Shown: one piece after another, positions 1 through 9,643 of the stretch | Numbering within the stretch: position 1 is the stretch's first letter | Layout: every line of letters starts with the position of its first letter | Assembly: GCA_934667845.1 (NCBI GenBank) | Contig: CAKUMQ010000004.1 | Location: forward strand, 1-64,000 | From: an uncultured Eubacteriales bacterium | GTDB lineage: Bacteria > Bacillota > Clostridia > Oscillospirales > Acutalibacteraceae | Length of the DNA: 64,000 bases | Reading direction: 5' to 3' | Position numbers and translations under genes: made by a program | Notes under the pieces: generated by a model | The model's input: only the letters and a program-made list of their open reading frames with translations | Databases searched by the model: none | Told to the model about the DNA's origin: nothing

Positions 1-538
1 CCACATAAATGCGGTCGTCGGTGCCGACGGCGACCTTGCTCGGCGCATACACCACATCGGTGGCGATGACGTCGGAGGAGGGCGGTCTGATCGTCCCGAC
101 CCGCCTGCCGTCCCTGTCCAGTATCTCCACCGTCTGCTGCTTGGACAGGGCAATATATATGTATCCGTCCGGATCCACGAAAATCCCGGAGGCATCCGTC
201 AAAGAGAGCGTTTCCGGGTCAAACGCATGGCTACCCGTGACCGTTCCCTGCTCATTCAGCAAAAGGACACGGTTGTTGCCGTTGTCCAGCAGATAGATGA
301 CATCGTCCCGCACATACAGATCGGCGGGCTGCTTCCACGCCTCCCCCTCGTCGCCGCACAGCTCCGCAGCGGGGAGAAAAGAATCCGGCGCCGGAACCGA
401 TCTGCCTTTCAGATCATAATTGTAGCTGTAGGTCATTCCGCCCGTCACCGTTCCCGAATCCGCCGCCGCTGCGGAAGCGGTCAAAGGCAGACACAGCAGG
501 AGGGCAAGCGAGGCAATCCATTGTTTCATTCCGTGCAT
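1..538 (-). CDS. Secreted NHL-repeat beta-propeller protein (N-terminal part; runs off window)
   Basis: The frame opens with ATG at 538, 13 bases after the upstream permease stop, and continues past base 1, so only about 179 N-terminal residues are visible. Residues 1-24 form a signal peptide (MKQWIASLALLLCLPLTASA from the second Met). The mature part contains NHL-like blades: a 'DLYVRDDVIYLLDNGNNRV' segment followed by 'GIFVDPDGYIYIALSKQ', the usual hydrophobic-D-x-x-G-x-I-Y-V/L pattern. Such propellers often sit beside sugar ABC transporters in Clostridia, where their role is poorly known. It is the last visible gene of the carbohydrate operon. Signal and repeats are seen directly; any ligand is unknown. 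A second in-frame ATG at 529 is an alternative start. Confidence 0.7.
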   Translation of the reverse strand, partial: MHGMKQWIASLALLLCLPLTASAAAADSGTVTGGMTYSYNYDLKGRSVPAPDSFLPAAELCGDEGEAWKQPADLYVRDDVIYLLDNGNNRVLLLNEQGTVTGSHAFDPETLSLTDASGIFVDPDGYIYIALSKQQTVEILDRDGRRVGTIRPPSSDVIATDVVYAPSKVAVGTDDRIYV

Positions 539-551
539 CAGCCCTTTCTCG

Positions 552-1409
552 TTATTCCTTGATACCGGACGCGGTCATCGTCTCAATGATCCGGCTCTGC
601 GTGATCACAAAGGTCAGGATCGGCGGCAGCATCATCAGCAGCGTCGCCGCCGCGCCGACGCCCGCGCGGGCAATACCGGAGGCGGCGATCTGGCTGAGGA
701 CGGTCGGCAGCATCTTGAGGTCTTCGCTGTAGATCATGTTGTTGCCCGTGTTGCTCCACGCCGTCTGAAACGCCAGGAATCCCAGCGTGATCCACGCCGG
801 TTTCACCGTCGGCATCACGATCTGCCAGCAGATCCGCATATCTCCCGCGCCGTCGATCCTGGCGCTCTCGATCAGCGAATTCGGCACGCCCTCCATAAAC
901 TGCTTCATTAGAAACACGCCCATCGTCATGCCGAGCATGGGCGCCAGCACCACAAAATGCGTGTCCACCCATCCCAGCGAGGACATGATCACATATTGCG
1001 GGATACCGACGATCTGGCTCGTAAACAGCATAGAGACGGTGATCAGTCCCGTCCACGCGCTTTTGCCGTGGAAATTCTTCTTCGCCAGCACATATGCCGC
1101 CATAGCCGAGCTGCACACGCTCAGCAGCGTGCCCGCCACGCTGGTATATGCGCTGTTGAACAGATAGCGCGAAAACGGGATCCACAAATTGTTGGTGAGG
1201 GTGACAAGATCCAGAAAATTATTGAAGGTGGGATTCACCGCATAAAATTTGGGCGGAAAAATGTAGAATTCCTCAAGCGGTTTAAAGGCATTTACCACCG
1301 CATAGACAAAGGGCAGCACCATCACAGCCGCCATCAGCGTCAGCAGAAACACCAACGCCATATCGCCGCCGAGCGATCGGTTCAGCCGCTTGGGATTTGA
1401 TTTCGCCAT
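552..1409 (-). CDS. Carbohydrate ABC transporter permease, MalG type (pair B)
   Basis: A 285-residue inner-membrane permease of the binding-protein-dependent sugar importer class (MalG/UgpE-like, BPD_transp_1 fold). One N-terminal hydrophobic segment (residues ~17-38) is followed by five more. The cytoplasmic EAA loop is visible near residue 180 as 'SARIDGAGDMRICWQIVMP', the surface that docks on the transporter ATPase. Start ATG has AAAGGAG 8 bases upstream. It follows the MalF-type partner by 14 bases, so the two are translated together. No ATPase gene lies in the locus. Substrate is inferred to be an oligosaccharide from the neighbouring glycosidases. Confidence 0.93.
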   Translation of the reverse strand: MAKSNPKRLNRSLGGDMALVFLLTLMAAVMVLPFVYAVVNAFKPLEEFYIFPPKFYAVNPTFNNFLDLVTLTNNLWIPFSRYLFNSAYTSVAGTLLSVCSSAMAAYVLAKKNFHGKSAWTGLITVSMLFTSQIVGIPQYVIMSSLGWVDTHFVVLAPMLGMTMGVFLMKQFMEGVPNSLIESARIDGAGDMRICWQIVMPTVKPAWITLGFLAFQTAWSNTGNNMIYSEDLKMLPTVLSQIAASGIARAGVGAAATLLMMLPPILTFVITQSRIIETMTASGIKE

Positions 1410-1423
1410 AGGTTCTCTCCTTT

Positions 1424-2332
1424 CTAGCGGCCGATGCGGGAAACGACGAATACGAACAGCTTATAGGTAAACAGCACAATGGCAAACAGCAGCAGCGACA
1501 CCGCCGCCGAATAGCCGATCTCGTACCGCAGTATACCGTAGTCATAGGCGTGAAGCGAAACGGTGTGCGCGGCATACTGAATACTGGGAAAGCCGCACAG
1601 GGTCATGCTGACGTCGCCCACCGAAAAAGCGGCGACGATCTGGTTCAGTCCGCCGAAGATCAGCATCGGCTTCATGGTCGGCAGCGTGATATACCACAGC
1701 TCCTGCCAGCGGCTGCGGATGCCGTCGATCGCCGCCGCCTCATACAACTGCCGGTCCACATTCTGCAGACCGGCGATAAACGCCAGAAAGCCCACGCCCA
1801 GCGACTGCCAGAGCTGAACAAAGATCAGCAGCGTCAGACAGATCTTCGGATCCTGAAACCAAAGCGACGGCTGATCCAGAATGCCGAGCTGCATCAGAAG
1901 TCCGTTGGCAAGCCCGTAGGAATCCGCGCTGAAAATATACTGCCAGATCACATAGGCGTTGGCGGAGATCGACGGCGCGTAAAAGACCAGTGTGACCGCC
2001 GCCCGCAGCTTCGGAGGCAGATCGTTGATGATCCACGCCAGCACAAAGCACAGCCCGAAGCTCACCGGGCCGGTGATCACGGCAAAGCTCAGCGTATTGA
2101 CAAGCGCCTTTATGAAGATCTTATCCGATAAAAACAGATAGGTGAAGTTGGACAGCCCCGCAAAGGTGGGCGGGCTGAACATATCGTATGTCGTAAAGCT
2201 CAGCAGGATCGCCACCGCGATGGGGGTCACCACCGTGATCAGATAAAAGATCAGAAACGGCGCCATCATCCCGTAACTTATCGCGTCGTCCTTCCAGCCG
2301 ATCCGGGGACGGTCAGCGTTTTTTGTTGCCAT
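1424..2332 (-). CDS. Carbohydrate ABC transporter permease, MalF type (pair B)
   Basis: A 302-residue permease of the MalF/UgpA class, partner of the MalG-type protein immediately downstream. About six membrane helices are evident, beginning with 'MMAPFLIFYLITVVTPIAV' near residue 21. The EAA loop is 'EAAAIDGIRSRWQELWYITLP' shifted by one residue, near residue 200. Start ATG is preceded by GGAGGAATGTCTC, a strong ribosome-binding site. The gene lies 27 bases after the 951-residue binding protein, so the order binding protein, MalF, MalG is the classical importer arrangement and suggests that this pair is served by that binding protein. Confidence 0.93.
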   Translation of the reverse strand: MATKNADRPRIGWKDDAISYGMMAPFLIFYLITVVTPIAVAILLSFTTYDMFSPPTFAGLSNFTYLFLSDKIFIKALVNTLSFAVITGPVSFGLCFVLAWIINDLPPKLRAAVTLVFYAPSISANAYVIWQYIFSADSYGLANGLLMQLGILDQPSLWFQDPKICLTLLIFVQLWQSLGVGFLAFIAGLQNVDRQLYEAAAIDGIRSRWQELWYITLPTMKPMLIFGGLNQIVAAFSVGDVSMTLCGFPSIQYAAHTVSLHAYDYGILRYEIGYSAAVSLLLFAIVLFTYKLFVFVVSRIGR

Positions 2333-2359
2333 GAGACATTCCTCCGTTTTCCGCCGGCA

Positions 2360-5215
2360 TTACCGACCGGCAAATTCCGCCCGTTTCCTGCCAAGCTCGG
2401 TGTTGATATCCGCCGTGTATTCGATCAGCGTTTTGCGTATGTTTTCCCCGTTTTCGGTAACCGCAACGAACATATTCGCCAGATTCCGCGCCACGATATA
2501 GTTGCCGGGCGGCTGGGGCATCACCTTTGCCCATTTGCGCTGGGCTTTGATCACGCTCCGGTTGTTTTTTGACCAGCCCAGAGTCTGAAACGCCTCCGTA
2601 TTGGCGGTGGAATACCGTGCCGCCTCTCCCATCTGCATCTCAAGCTCCCGCGCAAACCGGCTCTGACTGTCCGCCTGCGACCACCAGCTGAGGAACCGCC
2701 ATGCCGCATCCGTATCTTTCGCATTGGCGGTGATCACATTCGCCGTACCGCTGGCATCCACGCTCCGGTCCACCGTGCCGTCCTCCCGCACCGTCCCGGG
2801 AAGGGGCAGCATCGTCCAGAGGTTTTGGATCTCGGGCGCCTGGACGGCGATCTGATTGGCCAGGGAAAACGTCCCGATCATCAGCGGCATCTCTCCGGTG
2901 CGGAACCGGTTGACGGCGCTGTAATACGCCTCGGCGGCATATTCCCGGAAAAAGGAGATAAAGGATTCATATACGCGGATCGCCTCCGCCGAATCAAAGA
3001 CCACGGCGGACGCATCCCGGTTGAAATAGGTCATACCGTTTTGCATCAGCAGCGCCGGCAGGATCGTCCCGTTGCTCATGCCGCTGGGAATGCCCACCTC
3101 CAGCTTTTCCTGCACGATCTTCGGAATGACCGCCCGCATATCGTCCCATGTGGACGGCGCCTTCAGACCGAATTCCTCCAAAATATCCGTGCGGGCAAGC
3201 ATCACCATAAATTCCTGCGTTTCCGGCAAGGCATAGGTGTGCCCGTTATAGCGGTAGCCCGTCAGGCTGCCCTCCATAAAGCGCCCGGTCACCTCGTCAA
3301 ACTGCGCCATATCCTCCAGGGGCAAAAGCGCGCCCCGCACGCCCAGCTCCACCGGCTGGTCATGCCCGAGCCCGATGACGACATCGGGACCGCGCCCCGC
3401 CATGATCGCCTGGGTCAGGCTGCCGTTCACCACCGAAAGGTTGACGCCGATATTTTCCTGCGGAAAGAACTCGTCCTGGAGCATATTTTTTATGATCTGC
3501 GCCTGATCGCGCCCCATCATCACCCATACGTCGATCTGCCGCCCGACGGCGTCGTTTTTATCCGTCAGGGAATAATCCACCGCAAAGGAGGCGACAAACA
3601 GCCTGGTCTCGTGAACCAGCTGCTGCCAGAACGTGGCGTTTTCCTGCGGCTTTGTGTAGCTGCCGCACGCCAGATAAATATAATCGATCTCCAGCGGCTT
3701 TTCGGTGACGGTGCGCATCAGCTCCGCCAGGGTGCTGATATTCGATTTCATGACCGACAGATTGCCGGGAACCGTATCCGGAGAAGCCGCCATCCGCTCG
3801 AGCAGGCGGGCAAACTGGAGCATGGAATTCATCTCCGAGCCCCTGCTGCCGGTCAGCGTCTCGATTCTGGTCACCTCGTCCCGCAGCGCCTTGGCTATGT
3901 TGGTAAACTCCGCCGTCAGCCCCGGGATCTGCGTCTGCAGGGAATAATTCCGCAGCGTATCCGGCGAGGTACCGGTGATCATGACGATGCGGCGGTAGAG
4001 CGTATTGAGCCGGGTCAGCTGCTCGTACAGCACCCCGTAGGTATACTCAAATTCCCCCAGCGACGCCTCCAGACGGACGGTGTGCTGTCCCTTGGTGAGA
4101 TAGAAGCGGTACGGCTCCTCGCCGCCCAGCTCGCGCACCCGCCAGGAACGGTCATAGGGAATGCTCACATTTTTCAGCTCCGCAAACGGGATCTGCCCGT
4201 CCACATATACGTTGCGGTAGGAATACAGTCCCCGGGAGAGATTCTGGCGGGCGCGCATACCGATCGTATAATACCCATCCTTTGGAACCTCCACCGTCCA
4301 CTCGATCCACTGCCCGGCGCTTTTCCAGTTTTCTCCGCCGATAGTGTTGAGAAGGATCTCCCGTACGGCATAGGGCTGCGTTACCGGGCCGGAGCGGTCA
4401 TAGATCGGATAGAGCGTGGAATCCGACTTGTATTCCGCCGTCTCCCCCTCGTAGATCTTGAGCCACGTCCCGTCCGTTCCGCTTTTCCCGGCGTTCTCCG
4501 CCGCATACTCCGCATAGGTTTTCAACGTCTCCGGCTGATACACCCGCACACCGGAAAGATAAAATCCCCCATCCTGACAAGTCAGCGCCAGCGTGTGCTC
4601 TCCCGCCTCGGCATACAGCAGGCAGGTCTCTGCATAAATGTCCCGCAGGGTCATGCTGTGCCAGTCCTGCACCTGTACCTGAGCGGGGCGGATATCGTTC
4701 CCGCGGTTATCCTTTTTTATGGTGAAGTCCGCATTGTGCCATACCGTCTCCAGCCTGAACTGATCCGCCTCCGCAAACGGCTTTTTGCCGTCCAGCAGCA
4801 GCCCGACAGAGAGGGTGTTTCCCGTGTCGGAGCCGGGCAGATAGGTAAGCTCCACCGCAAACAGCCCGGATCGCGGAAGCTGCACCTGAAACTGAATATG
4901 TTTTCCCGCCTCTGCCAGCGAAACGACATCCCGCCGCCCGGCATATTCCTCCAGGCACTCGCCGTCAGTCGATCCCTCCGAGGCGTGAAACGTCCGGTCA
5001 AAGGAGAAGACCGCTCCCCGGTATGCGTTGACGGCGTTTTTATAGGTGAAATAGGCAGGCGGATCCTCCGGGGCAGAGTCTTCGCTCTGCCGGTCGTCCG
5101 CCAAAGCGGTATACGCGTCCGTCGGCGCCGCCGTCTGCTCCGCCGATCCGGAAAAGCCCGGCATGACGAGGAGCAGAGCAACCACGGCGCCCCATGCCGT
5201 CAACCTCTTTTTCAA
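2360..5215 (-). CDS. Very large extracellular solute-binding protein with N-terminal carbohydrate-binding-like modules
   Basis: A 951-residue protein, about twice the usual length for a sugar-binding protein. I place the start at TTG 5215 because AAAGGAGG lies just upstream and the protein then opens with a clean signal peptide (MKKRLTAWGAVVALLLVMPG); an ATG 30 bases earlier has no ribosome-binding site. No lipobox Cys follows, so it is probably released or held non-covalently. Residues ~40-230 and ~240-400 look like two beta-sandwich modules. A helical stretch follows to ~550. The C-terminal ~390 residues are a family 1 solute-binding fold: 'RDQAQIIKNMLQDEFFPQ', 'GRGPDVVIGLGHDQ' and 'PSTWDDMRAVIP' are typical. 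It probably feeds the MalF/MalG pair directly downstream. The fusion is seen; the function of the N-terminal modules is inferred. Confidence 0.85.
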   Translation of the reverse strand: MKKRLTAWGAVVALLLVMPGFSGSAEQTAAPTDAYTALADDRQSEDSAPEDPPAYFTYKNAVNAYRGAVFSFDRTFHASEGSTDGECLEEYAGRRDVVSLAEAGKHIQFQVQLPRSGLFAVELTYLPGSDTGNTLSVGLLLDGKKPFAEADQFRLETVWHNADFTIKKDNRGNDIRPAQVQVQDWHSMTLRDIYAETCLLYAEAGEHTLALTCQDGGFYLSGVRVYQPETLKTYAEYAAENAGKSGTDGTWLKIYEGETAEYKSDSTLYPIYDRSGPVTQPYAVREILLNTIGGENWKSAGQWIEWTVEVPKDGYYTIGMRARQNLSRGLYSYRNVYVDGQIPFAELKNVSIPYDRSWRVRELGGEEPYRFYLTKGQHTVRLEASLGEFEYTYGVLYEQLTRLNTLYRRIVMITGTSPDTLRNYSLQTQIPGLTAEFTNIAKALRDEVTRIETLTGSRGSEMNSMLQFARLLERMAASPDTVPGNLSVMKSNISTLAELMRTVTEKPLEIDYIYLACGSYTKPQENATFWQQLVHETRLFVASFAVDYSLTDKNDAVGRQIDVWVMMGRDQAQIIKNMLQDEFFPQENIGVNLSVVNGSLTQAIMAGRGPDVVIGLGHDQPVELGVRGALLPLEDMAQFDEVTGRFMEGSLTGYRYNGHTYALPETQEFMVMLARTDILEEFGLKAPSTWDDMRAVIPKIVQEKLEVGIPSGMSNGTILPALLMQNGMTYFNRDASAVVFDSAEAIRVYESFISFFREYAAEAYYSAVNRFRTGEMPLMIGTFSLANQIAVQAPEIQNLWTMLPLPGTVREDGTVDRSVDASGTANVITANAKDTDAAWRFLSWWSQADSQSRFARELEMQMGEAARYSTANTEAFQTLGWSKNNRSVIKAQRKWAKVMPQPPGNYIVARNLANMFVAVTENGENIRKTLIEYTADINTELGRKRAEFAGR

Positions 5216-5271
5216 TTGGTCTTCCTCCTTTGATCGATCCTGCAAAAGCCGCTTTGCCGCCTGCTTCGGCA

Positions 5272-5299
5272 GCTGCGGGGATCAGCCGATCCCCGCAGC
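5272..5299 (-). other. Intercistronic stem-loop over a stop codon
   Basis: A perfect 12-bp inverted repeat (GCTGCGGGGATC / GATCCCCGCAGC, 4-base loop) covers the stop codon of the secreted glycosidase-like gene and lies ahead of the large binding-protein gene. No U tract follows on the minus strand, so it is not a classical terminator. A role in mRNA stability or processing within the operon is an inference. Confidence 0.5.
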
Positions 5300-7765
5300 C
5301 TGCAGCGCGGACTTTTTGCCGATAAAGAACAGTTCGTTCTGACCCGCTTTCATATTCAGCGTAACCGAGGTCACGCCGGTATACCATTTGCGGGTGTAAT
5401 AGCAGTATACATCGGATCTCTGCGGCAGGGTCAGCGTCTTGCTTCCCGCCGTGGCTGCGTTGATAAAGCTGAGCGAGCCGTTGCCGTAATAGGTATCGTT
5501 TCCGGCGGAATAGACCGTAACGCCCGCCGCCTTGGCAACGGCACGCAGCAGCTCCGACGTCAGGTTATAGCCCGCATAGAACATCTGGGTAGCGCCGCCC
5601 GTCCTGACGGCGGAAAGTCCCGCTCCCCCGTCCGGGAAGGTGCCGAGAACCGTAACGCCCGTCTCCTGCCGGATCCTTGTACAGACGTCATACAGCGAGA
5701 CGTTGAAAGCGGAAACGCCGGGAAAACCGAACGCATCCGCCGCCGGCAGCGTCAGCCGCTCGCTCCCTGTTTTTTCCACCAGGGAATACCGGAATCCGGT
5801 CAGCTCCTTTACCTGATCGGCAGTCAGCTCGCCGAAGCCGTTCATCCACAGTACCGTCCTGCCGCTTTTCTGCACCTGCTTTTTCAGCGCGCTCAACCGG
5901 CTGTCCGAAAGCGAATTGCAGCTGAGCATTACCAGCATTTTGGCGTCGACCTTACCGTTTATAAGATCGTCCAGCAGATAGTAGCCGAAATTCAACCCGC
6001 TCTGATAAATGGCCTTGCGGCTGCCCCGGATCAGGGTGAAGTCCACCGTCCGCGGCGCGCCGTCCAGCGCCATGCCCGCTTCGTCGACAATAAACGCCAC
6101 GTCGGTCTCCGCCTTGGCAGCCACCTTGTTATACTTCATGTACAGGCTGTTCAGCTCGCCCACTTCGTTCCAGAATGTCTGGTCGTTAAACCACCCCTGC
6201 GCACCGATATCCGCCCACCAGGTGCCGGTGCCGAAAACCATCATTTTCGCCATTTCCTTTTGTGTGCCGCGGATCAATTCATCTGCATTCTTGAAAGGCG
6301 TAAAGCCGGTATCCCCGTTTTTCGCCAGATAGGTGCGGTAATCGCTCTCGTCAAACCACATTTTTCCCGCGGCTGCCACCGAGGAGAAAATGCTCATGTA
6401 GGAGGCGATACCGCCGGTCGCCTCGCGATGCTCATAGCCCACGGGACCGCCGATGATGTCGATATCCTTGCACCGCAGCAGCCGGGTGAGGTTATAGTGA
6501 CCGGACACGGCGGCGAACAGCTCGCAGTGATAACCGTAAAAGGTGGTGAACAGGCTCTTCCCGCCGGTCTCCAGCTTGACCGCCCGCGCCAGCTGCTCGA
6601 TGCGGTCGCAGGTCAGGTCGCAGTAATACAGCGCATAATCCACATAGATCTGCTCGGCGCTGTCCAGCAGGAAAAGGTGCTCGGTATCGTTAGCAGTGCC
6701 CAGACCGGGGACATTCGCAGGCACCTTGGCGGTAGAGAAGGTAACGTTTTTGTCGCCCCATGCCTTGCGCAGAGCCGCCACGTCATTCTGATAGCGGTAT
6801 TTCAGCCACTCGCGGAATTTCCGCGTGTTGGCCTCCGACACATCCGCCATGCCTTCCCAGTAGCCTTGGCTGAACCACTCGCCACTGTTGTTGACCAGGG
6901 GAATGTAGCCGATGATCCGGGACGCCAGCTCCTTATCCTGCGACAGATAGGTGATCATCTCCCGCGTCATCGTCACCGCCCGTTCGATCCAGCCGTCCGA
7001 GGCAATGGAGCACGCGCCGGGCTTCGATCCGTCCTGAAAAACGATATCCTCACTGTTCGGCAGCCCGTAGAAGGAGGCTGACGCCCACGGCGTATACCGC
7101 ACAAACAGGTAGGCGTCCGGATAGGCGTAGATCACATCCTCCAGCTGTGTCTTTACCGAGGCATAGCGGACGTTGGGATTGCTGACGTTGATATGCACAT
7201 CCACATAGATGGTATTGACCCCGACCTTCTTCATTTTCTCATAGGTTTCATAGGTCAGCTCCGTATAGCCGCCCAGGTGAGAACCGAAGAAGGAAGTCGG
7301 CGCCACCTCTTTTCCGTTCACGAGCATACGGCTGCGGGCGTTCTTCGTCGTGACCGAAGCGGGGGTCAGATTGCCGATGTACTTATTCTGCGCCTTTGCC
7401 GAATAGATAGAGGCTTTCCCGAACAGCTGCCACGCCGCCGTCTGATAGGCAGACGGCACGCGCTTGCCGTCCACCGATACCGACGGTCTTGTGCCGGATG
7501 AGCCGGACGAGCCCCCGGCAGTCGTTACCGTTCCGCCGGAAGAACTGCTTTTCGTCGTATCGGTACCCGCTTTCCGGGTGGACGGGCTTTCGCCCGCCTG
7601 CGTGTGCGACGTCTCCGCCGGTTCACCCGCACTGCTGCTGTCGGCAGACACCGTCGGAGAGCTGCTTTCCGGCGATACCGTTTCACTGCATCCGCCGAAC
7701 ACGGCGGGTGCCATCAGAGCGGTCGTCAAGATCAACGCGATCACCGCTTTCCTTTTTTTCATCAT
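5282..7765 (-). CDS. Secreted lipoprotein, clan-A glycoside hydrolase-like (GH42-like barrel)
   Basis: 827 residues. Residues 1-25 are a lipoprotein signal with Cys26 in 'VFGGC'; residues 27-95 are a Ser/Thr/Gly-rich linker. From ~147 the sequence resembles a (beta/alpha)8 glycosidase: 'FREWLKYRYQNDVAALRKAWG' minus its last residue (near 317) is the type of segment found in GH42 beta-galactosidases. Candidate catalytic acids are Glu296 ('NNSGEW') and Glu473 ('MWFDESDYRTY'), spaced as acid/base and nucleophile on strands 4 and 7. A later region (~560-740) resembles the GH42 trimerisation-type domain. It is a paralogue of the cytoplasmic protein encoded at 9644-11839. It probably cleaves glycans at the cell surface. 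I cannot assign a named GH family with certainty. Confidence 0.75.
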   Translation of the reverse strand: MMKKRKAVIALILTTALMAPAVFGGCSETVSPESSSPTVSADSSSAGEPAETSHTQAGESPSTRKAGTDTTKSSSSGGTVTTAGGSSGSSGTRPSVSVDGKRVPSAYQTAAWQLFGKASIYSAKAQNKYIGNLTPASVTTKNARSRMLVNGKEVAPTSFFGSHLGGYTELTYETYEKMKKVGVNTIYVDVHINVSNPNVRYASVKTQLEDVIYAYPDAYLFVRYTPWASASFYGLPNSEDIVFQDGSKPGACSIASDGWIERAVTMTREMITYLSQDKELASRIIGYIPLVNNSGEWFSQGYWEGMADVSEANTRKFREWLKYRYQNDVAALRKAWGDKNVTFSTAKVPANVPGLGTANDTEHLFLLDSAEQIYVDYALYYCDLTCDRIEQLARAVKLETGGKSLFTTFYGYHCELFAAVSGHYNLTRLLRCKDIDIIGGPVGYEHREATGGIASYMSIFSSVAAAGKMWFDESDYRTYLAKNGDTGFTPFKNADELIRGTQKEMAKMMVFGTGTWWADIGAQGWFNDQTFWNEVGELNSLYMKYNKVAAKAETDVAFIVDEAGMALDGAPRTVDFTLIRGSRKAIYQSGLNFGYYLLDDLINGKVDAKMLVMLSCNSLSDSRLSALKKQVQKSGRTVLWMNGFGELTADQVKELTGFRYSLVEKTGSERLTLPAADAFGFPGVSAFNVSLYDVCTRIRQETGVTVLGTFPDGGAGLSAVRTGGATQMFYAGYNLTSELLRAVAKAAGVTVYSAGNDTYYGNGSLSFINAATAGSKTLTLPQRSDVYCYYTRKWYTGVTSVTLNMKAGQNELFFIGKKSALQAAGIG

Positions 7766-7817
7766 TGTCTATCCGTCCTTTCGCCGCACGGCGTTGTTAT
7801 GCGGGGATCCCGCGCGG

Positions 7818-9617
7818 TCATTCCACCTCCACGAGGCTGACGTTATCGATCGCCACCGTGCCGCCGTTGAGTCCCGCCACGAAAGCCACCACATAATCCT
7901 TGATGTTGGCGGAAAGCGTCACGGTCGCCTCCGCCGTGCCAAAATCTCCCGCTACGCCGCCGAAGGACAGTGCGCCGGTCTGCCGGTCCGCGCTGTTCAC
8001 CTCCGCCTCCGAGCGGAAGGTTGCATAAAAATCGCAGCCGTTGACCGCATCCTGTGCGGAGATGATCTGCCAGTCAAACGACAGCTTATAGGTGCGGTAG
8101 CTGGGAATTTTCAGCTTCGACGCAGAGGAACGCAGCAGCAGGGCGTCCTTGGTATCCGAAGAAAAGACCAGCGAGCTTTTGCCGTCGATCACCCTGTCGG
8201 CCTCATCCGTGATCCCCTGATCCTTCGACACGGTGCCGTCAAAGGTGAGGTACGCCATATCGCCGTTTTCAAACGTGACGGTCGGCGCGCCTTTGAATTC
8301 CTCCACCTCCGGCATGGAGAAGCTCAGCGTCTCGTCGATCTGCGCCTGATAGATCGGCTGAAGCGAATCCAGCGTTTTGACAATGTCCTTGTTATCCCAG
8401 AAAAGGTTTACCCAAAGGCTGTTGCCGTCCTGTTCGCCCCAGCTTCCCCAGCCGTCGGTCATGACCACATACGCGTTATCCCGAACAAAACGCAGCACTT
8501 CCTTGTGTTCCGCCGAGAGATATTTCTCCGCCTCCGGATTGCCGATCGGCGTGCCGTCGGGATACTTGGTCTTGTCGTTCTGATTCATGATCCGGCAAAA
8601 CTCCGCCGCCCCGTTCGGGTTTTTGGAGCCGTTGACAATGCCCAGCAGATTGGTCATGCAGGAATAGCGGCTGCCGTCGGCTTCGAAGTTCGGACCGGCA
8701 GGCAGGGGTGCGCAGCCGATGGACTCCTGATCCATCTGACTGGCACTCGCCCACACAAATTCAAACGTACCCATCGTCATCGCCACATCGCCGTTTTTGA
8801 AATTGGTCGCGCCGTAGTTGTTGTCCGGGCAGGCGACACCCAGCGTAAAGCGCAGCTTCTGCATAAAGGTCAGGCTGTCCAGATACGCCTGCTCCTTCCA
8901 GGATATCGTCACCTTGTCGCCCTCGATGCGCAGGGAGGAGGCGCCGTTGGACGCACCGAAGAAGGGCAGCCCTGCGAATCCCCACAGATCGGTCTCGCCG
9001 TCATGGTTGCGGTCCTCCGTCGTGGCGACGGCGATCGCTTCAAAGGTGTCCCAGTCCCACGAGGCGGGATCGTTCTTCCACAGGGTGTAGGGATCGTCGC
9101 AGCCGCAGGAGCGCAGAATATCCCGGTTATACCAGATAACATAGGGCTGCACCTGCTCGATCCGCGCCGCATAGTGCTTATTCCCGAACACATAGCTGTC
9201 GGCAATTTTCGGGTAGTTGGTCTCCGACGCCTGAATATACCCATCCACCGGCTGGAGAATATCCATGGCGGCGAGCTTGGGCATCTCCGCCCAGCGGCAA
9301 TACGCGAGATCGGGGGATTTGCCCGATCCGATAAGCGTGATCATCTTGTTGATAAACATATTGGCGGGATAGCGTTTAAAGGCGACGCTGCCGCCGTACT
9401 TGCTCTCATAGGCTTTCTTGGCGTCGTTATAGTCCGTGCCGTCCTTATCCATATACAGGTCGGTAAAGGAGACGACCGTCAGATCCTTGCCCGCCTTGCT
9501 GTCGCTCCCGCTCGCGTCGGAAGCCGGTCCGACGGTGCACCCGCCGAAGCCGAGCACGGCGGACAGCGCCAATATCAGGCACATTATCAGACACAGTCCG
9601 TGTTTCATTTTTCCCAT
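7818..9617 (-). CDS. Sugar-binding lipoprotein with C-terminal carbohydrate-binding-like module
   Basis: About 599 residues. The start is taken at ATG 9617, with AGAAAGG five bases upstream; the open frame extends further but would overlap the preceding gene. The signal peptide ends at a Cys in 'GFGGC' (lipobox-like). Residues ~40-440 are a family 1 extracellular solute-binding fold ('KAYESKYGGSVAFKRYPAN', 'SGKSPDLAYCRWAEMP', 'FKNGDVAMTMGTFEFVW'). The last ~155 residues, from 'PTVTFENGDMAYLTFDG', form a beta-rich module ending 'VAIDNVSLVEVE', the type of ending seen in CBM4/9-like jelly rolls. It sits 52 bases before the secreted glycosidase. It could serve permease pair A or B; which one is not shown by the sequence. 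Confidence 0.85.
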   Translation of the reverse strand: MGKMKHGLCLIMCLILALSAVLGFGGCTVGPASDASGSDSKAGKDLTVVSFTDLYMDKDGTDYNDAKKAYESKYGGSVAFKRYPANMFINKMITLIGSGKSPDLAYCRWAEMPKLAAMDILQPVDGYIQASETNYPKIADSYVFGNKHYAARIEQVQPYVIWYNRDILRSCGCDDPYTLWKNDPASWDWDTFEAIAVATTEDRNHDGETDLWGFAGLPFFGASNGASSLRIEGDKVTISWKEQAYLDSLTFMQKLRFTLGVACPDNNYGATNFKNGDVAMTMGTFEFVWASASQMDQESIGCAPLPAGPNFEADGSRYSCMTNLLGIVNGSKNPNGAAEFCRIMNQNDKTKYPDGTPIGNPEAEKYLSAEHKEVLRFVRDNAYVVMTDGWGSWGEQDGNSLWVNLFWDNKDIVKTLDSLQPIYQAQIDETLSFSMPEVEEFKGAPTVTFENGDMAYLTFDGTVSKDQGITDEADRVIDGKSSLVFSSDTKDALLLRSSASKLKIPSYRTYKLSFDWQIISAQDAVNGCDFYATFRSEAEVNSADRQTGALSFGGVAGDFGTAEATVTLSANIKDYVVAFVAGLNGGTVAIDNVSLVEVE

Positions 9618-9643
9618 TTCATCCTTTCTGCGCCACATTTCAT

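Noticed and set aside
2825..5233. Plus-strand open frame of 802 codons opposite the large binding protein
   Set aside because: Low-complexity Arg/Gly/Pro-rich translation with no domain; the minus strand encodes a recognised solute-binding fold.
5216..5245. ATG 5245 as the start of the 951-residue binding protein
   Set aside because: It puts ten charged residues before the signal peptide and the only good ribosome-binding site would lie inside the gene.
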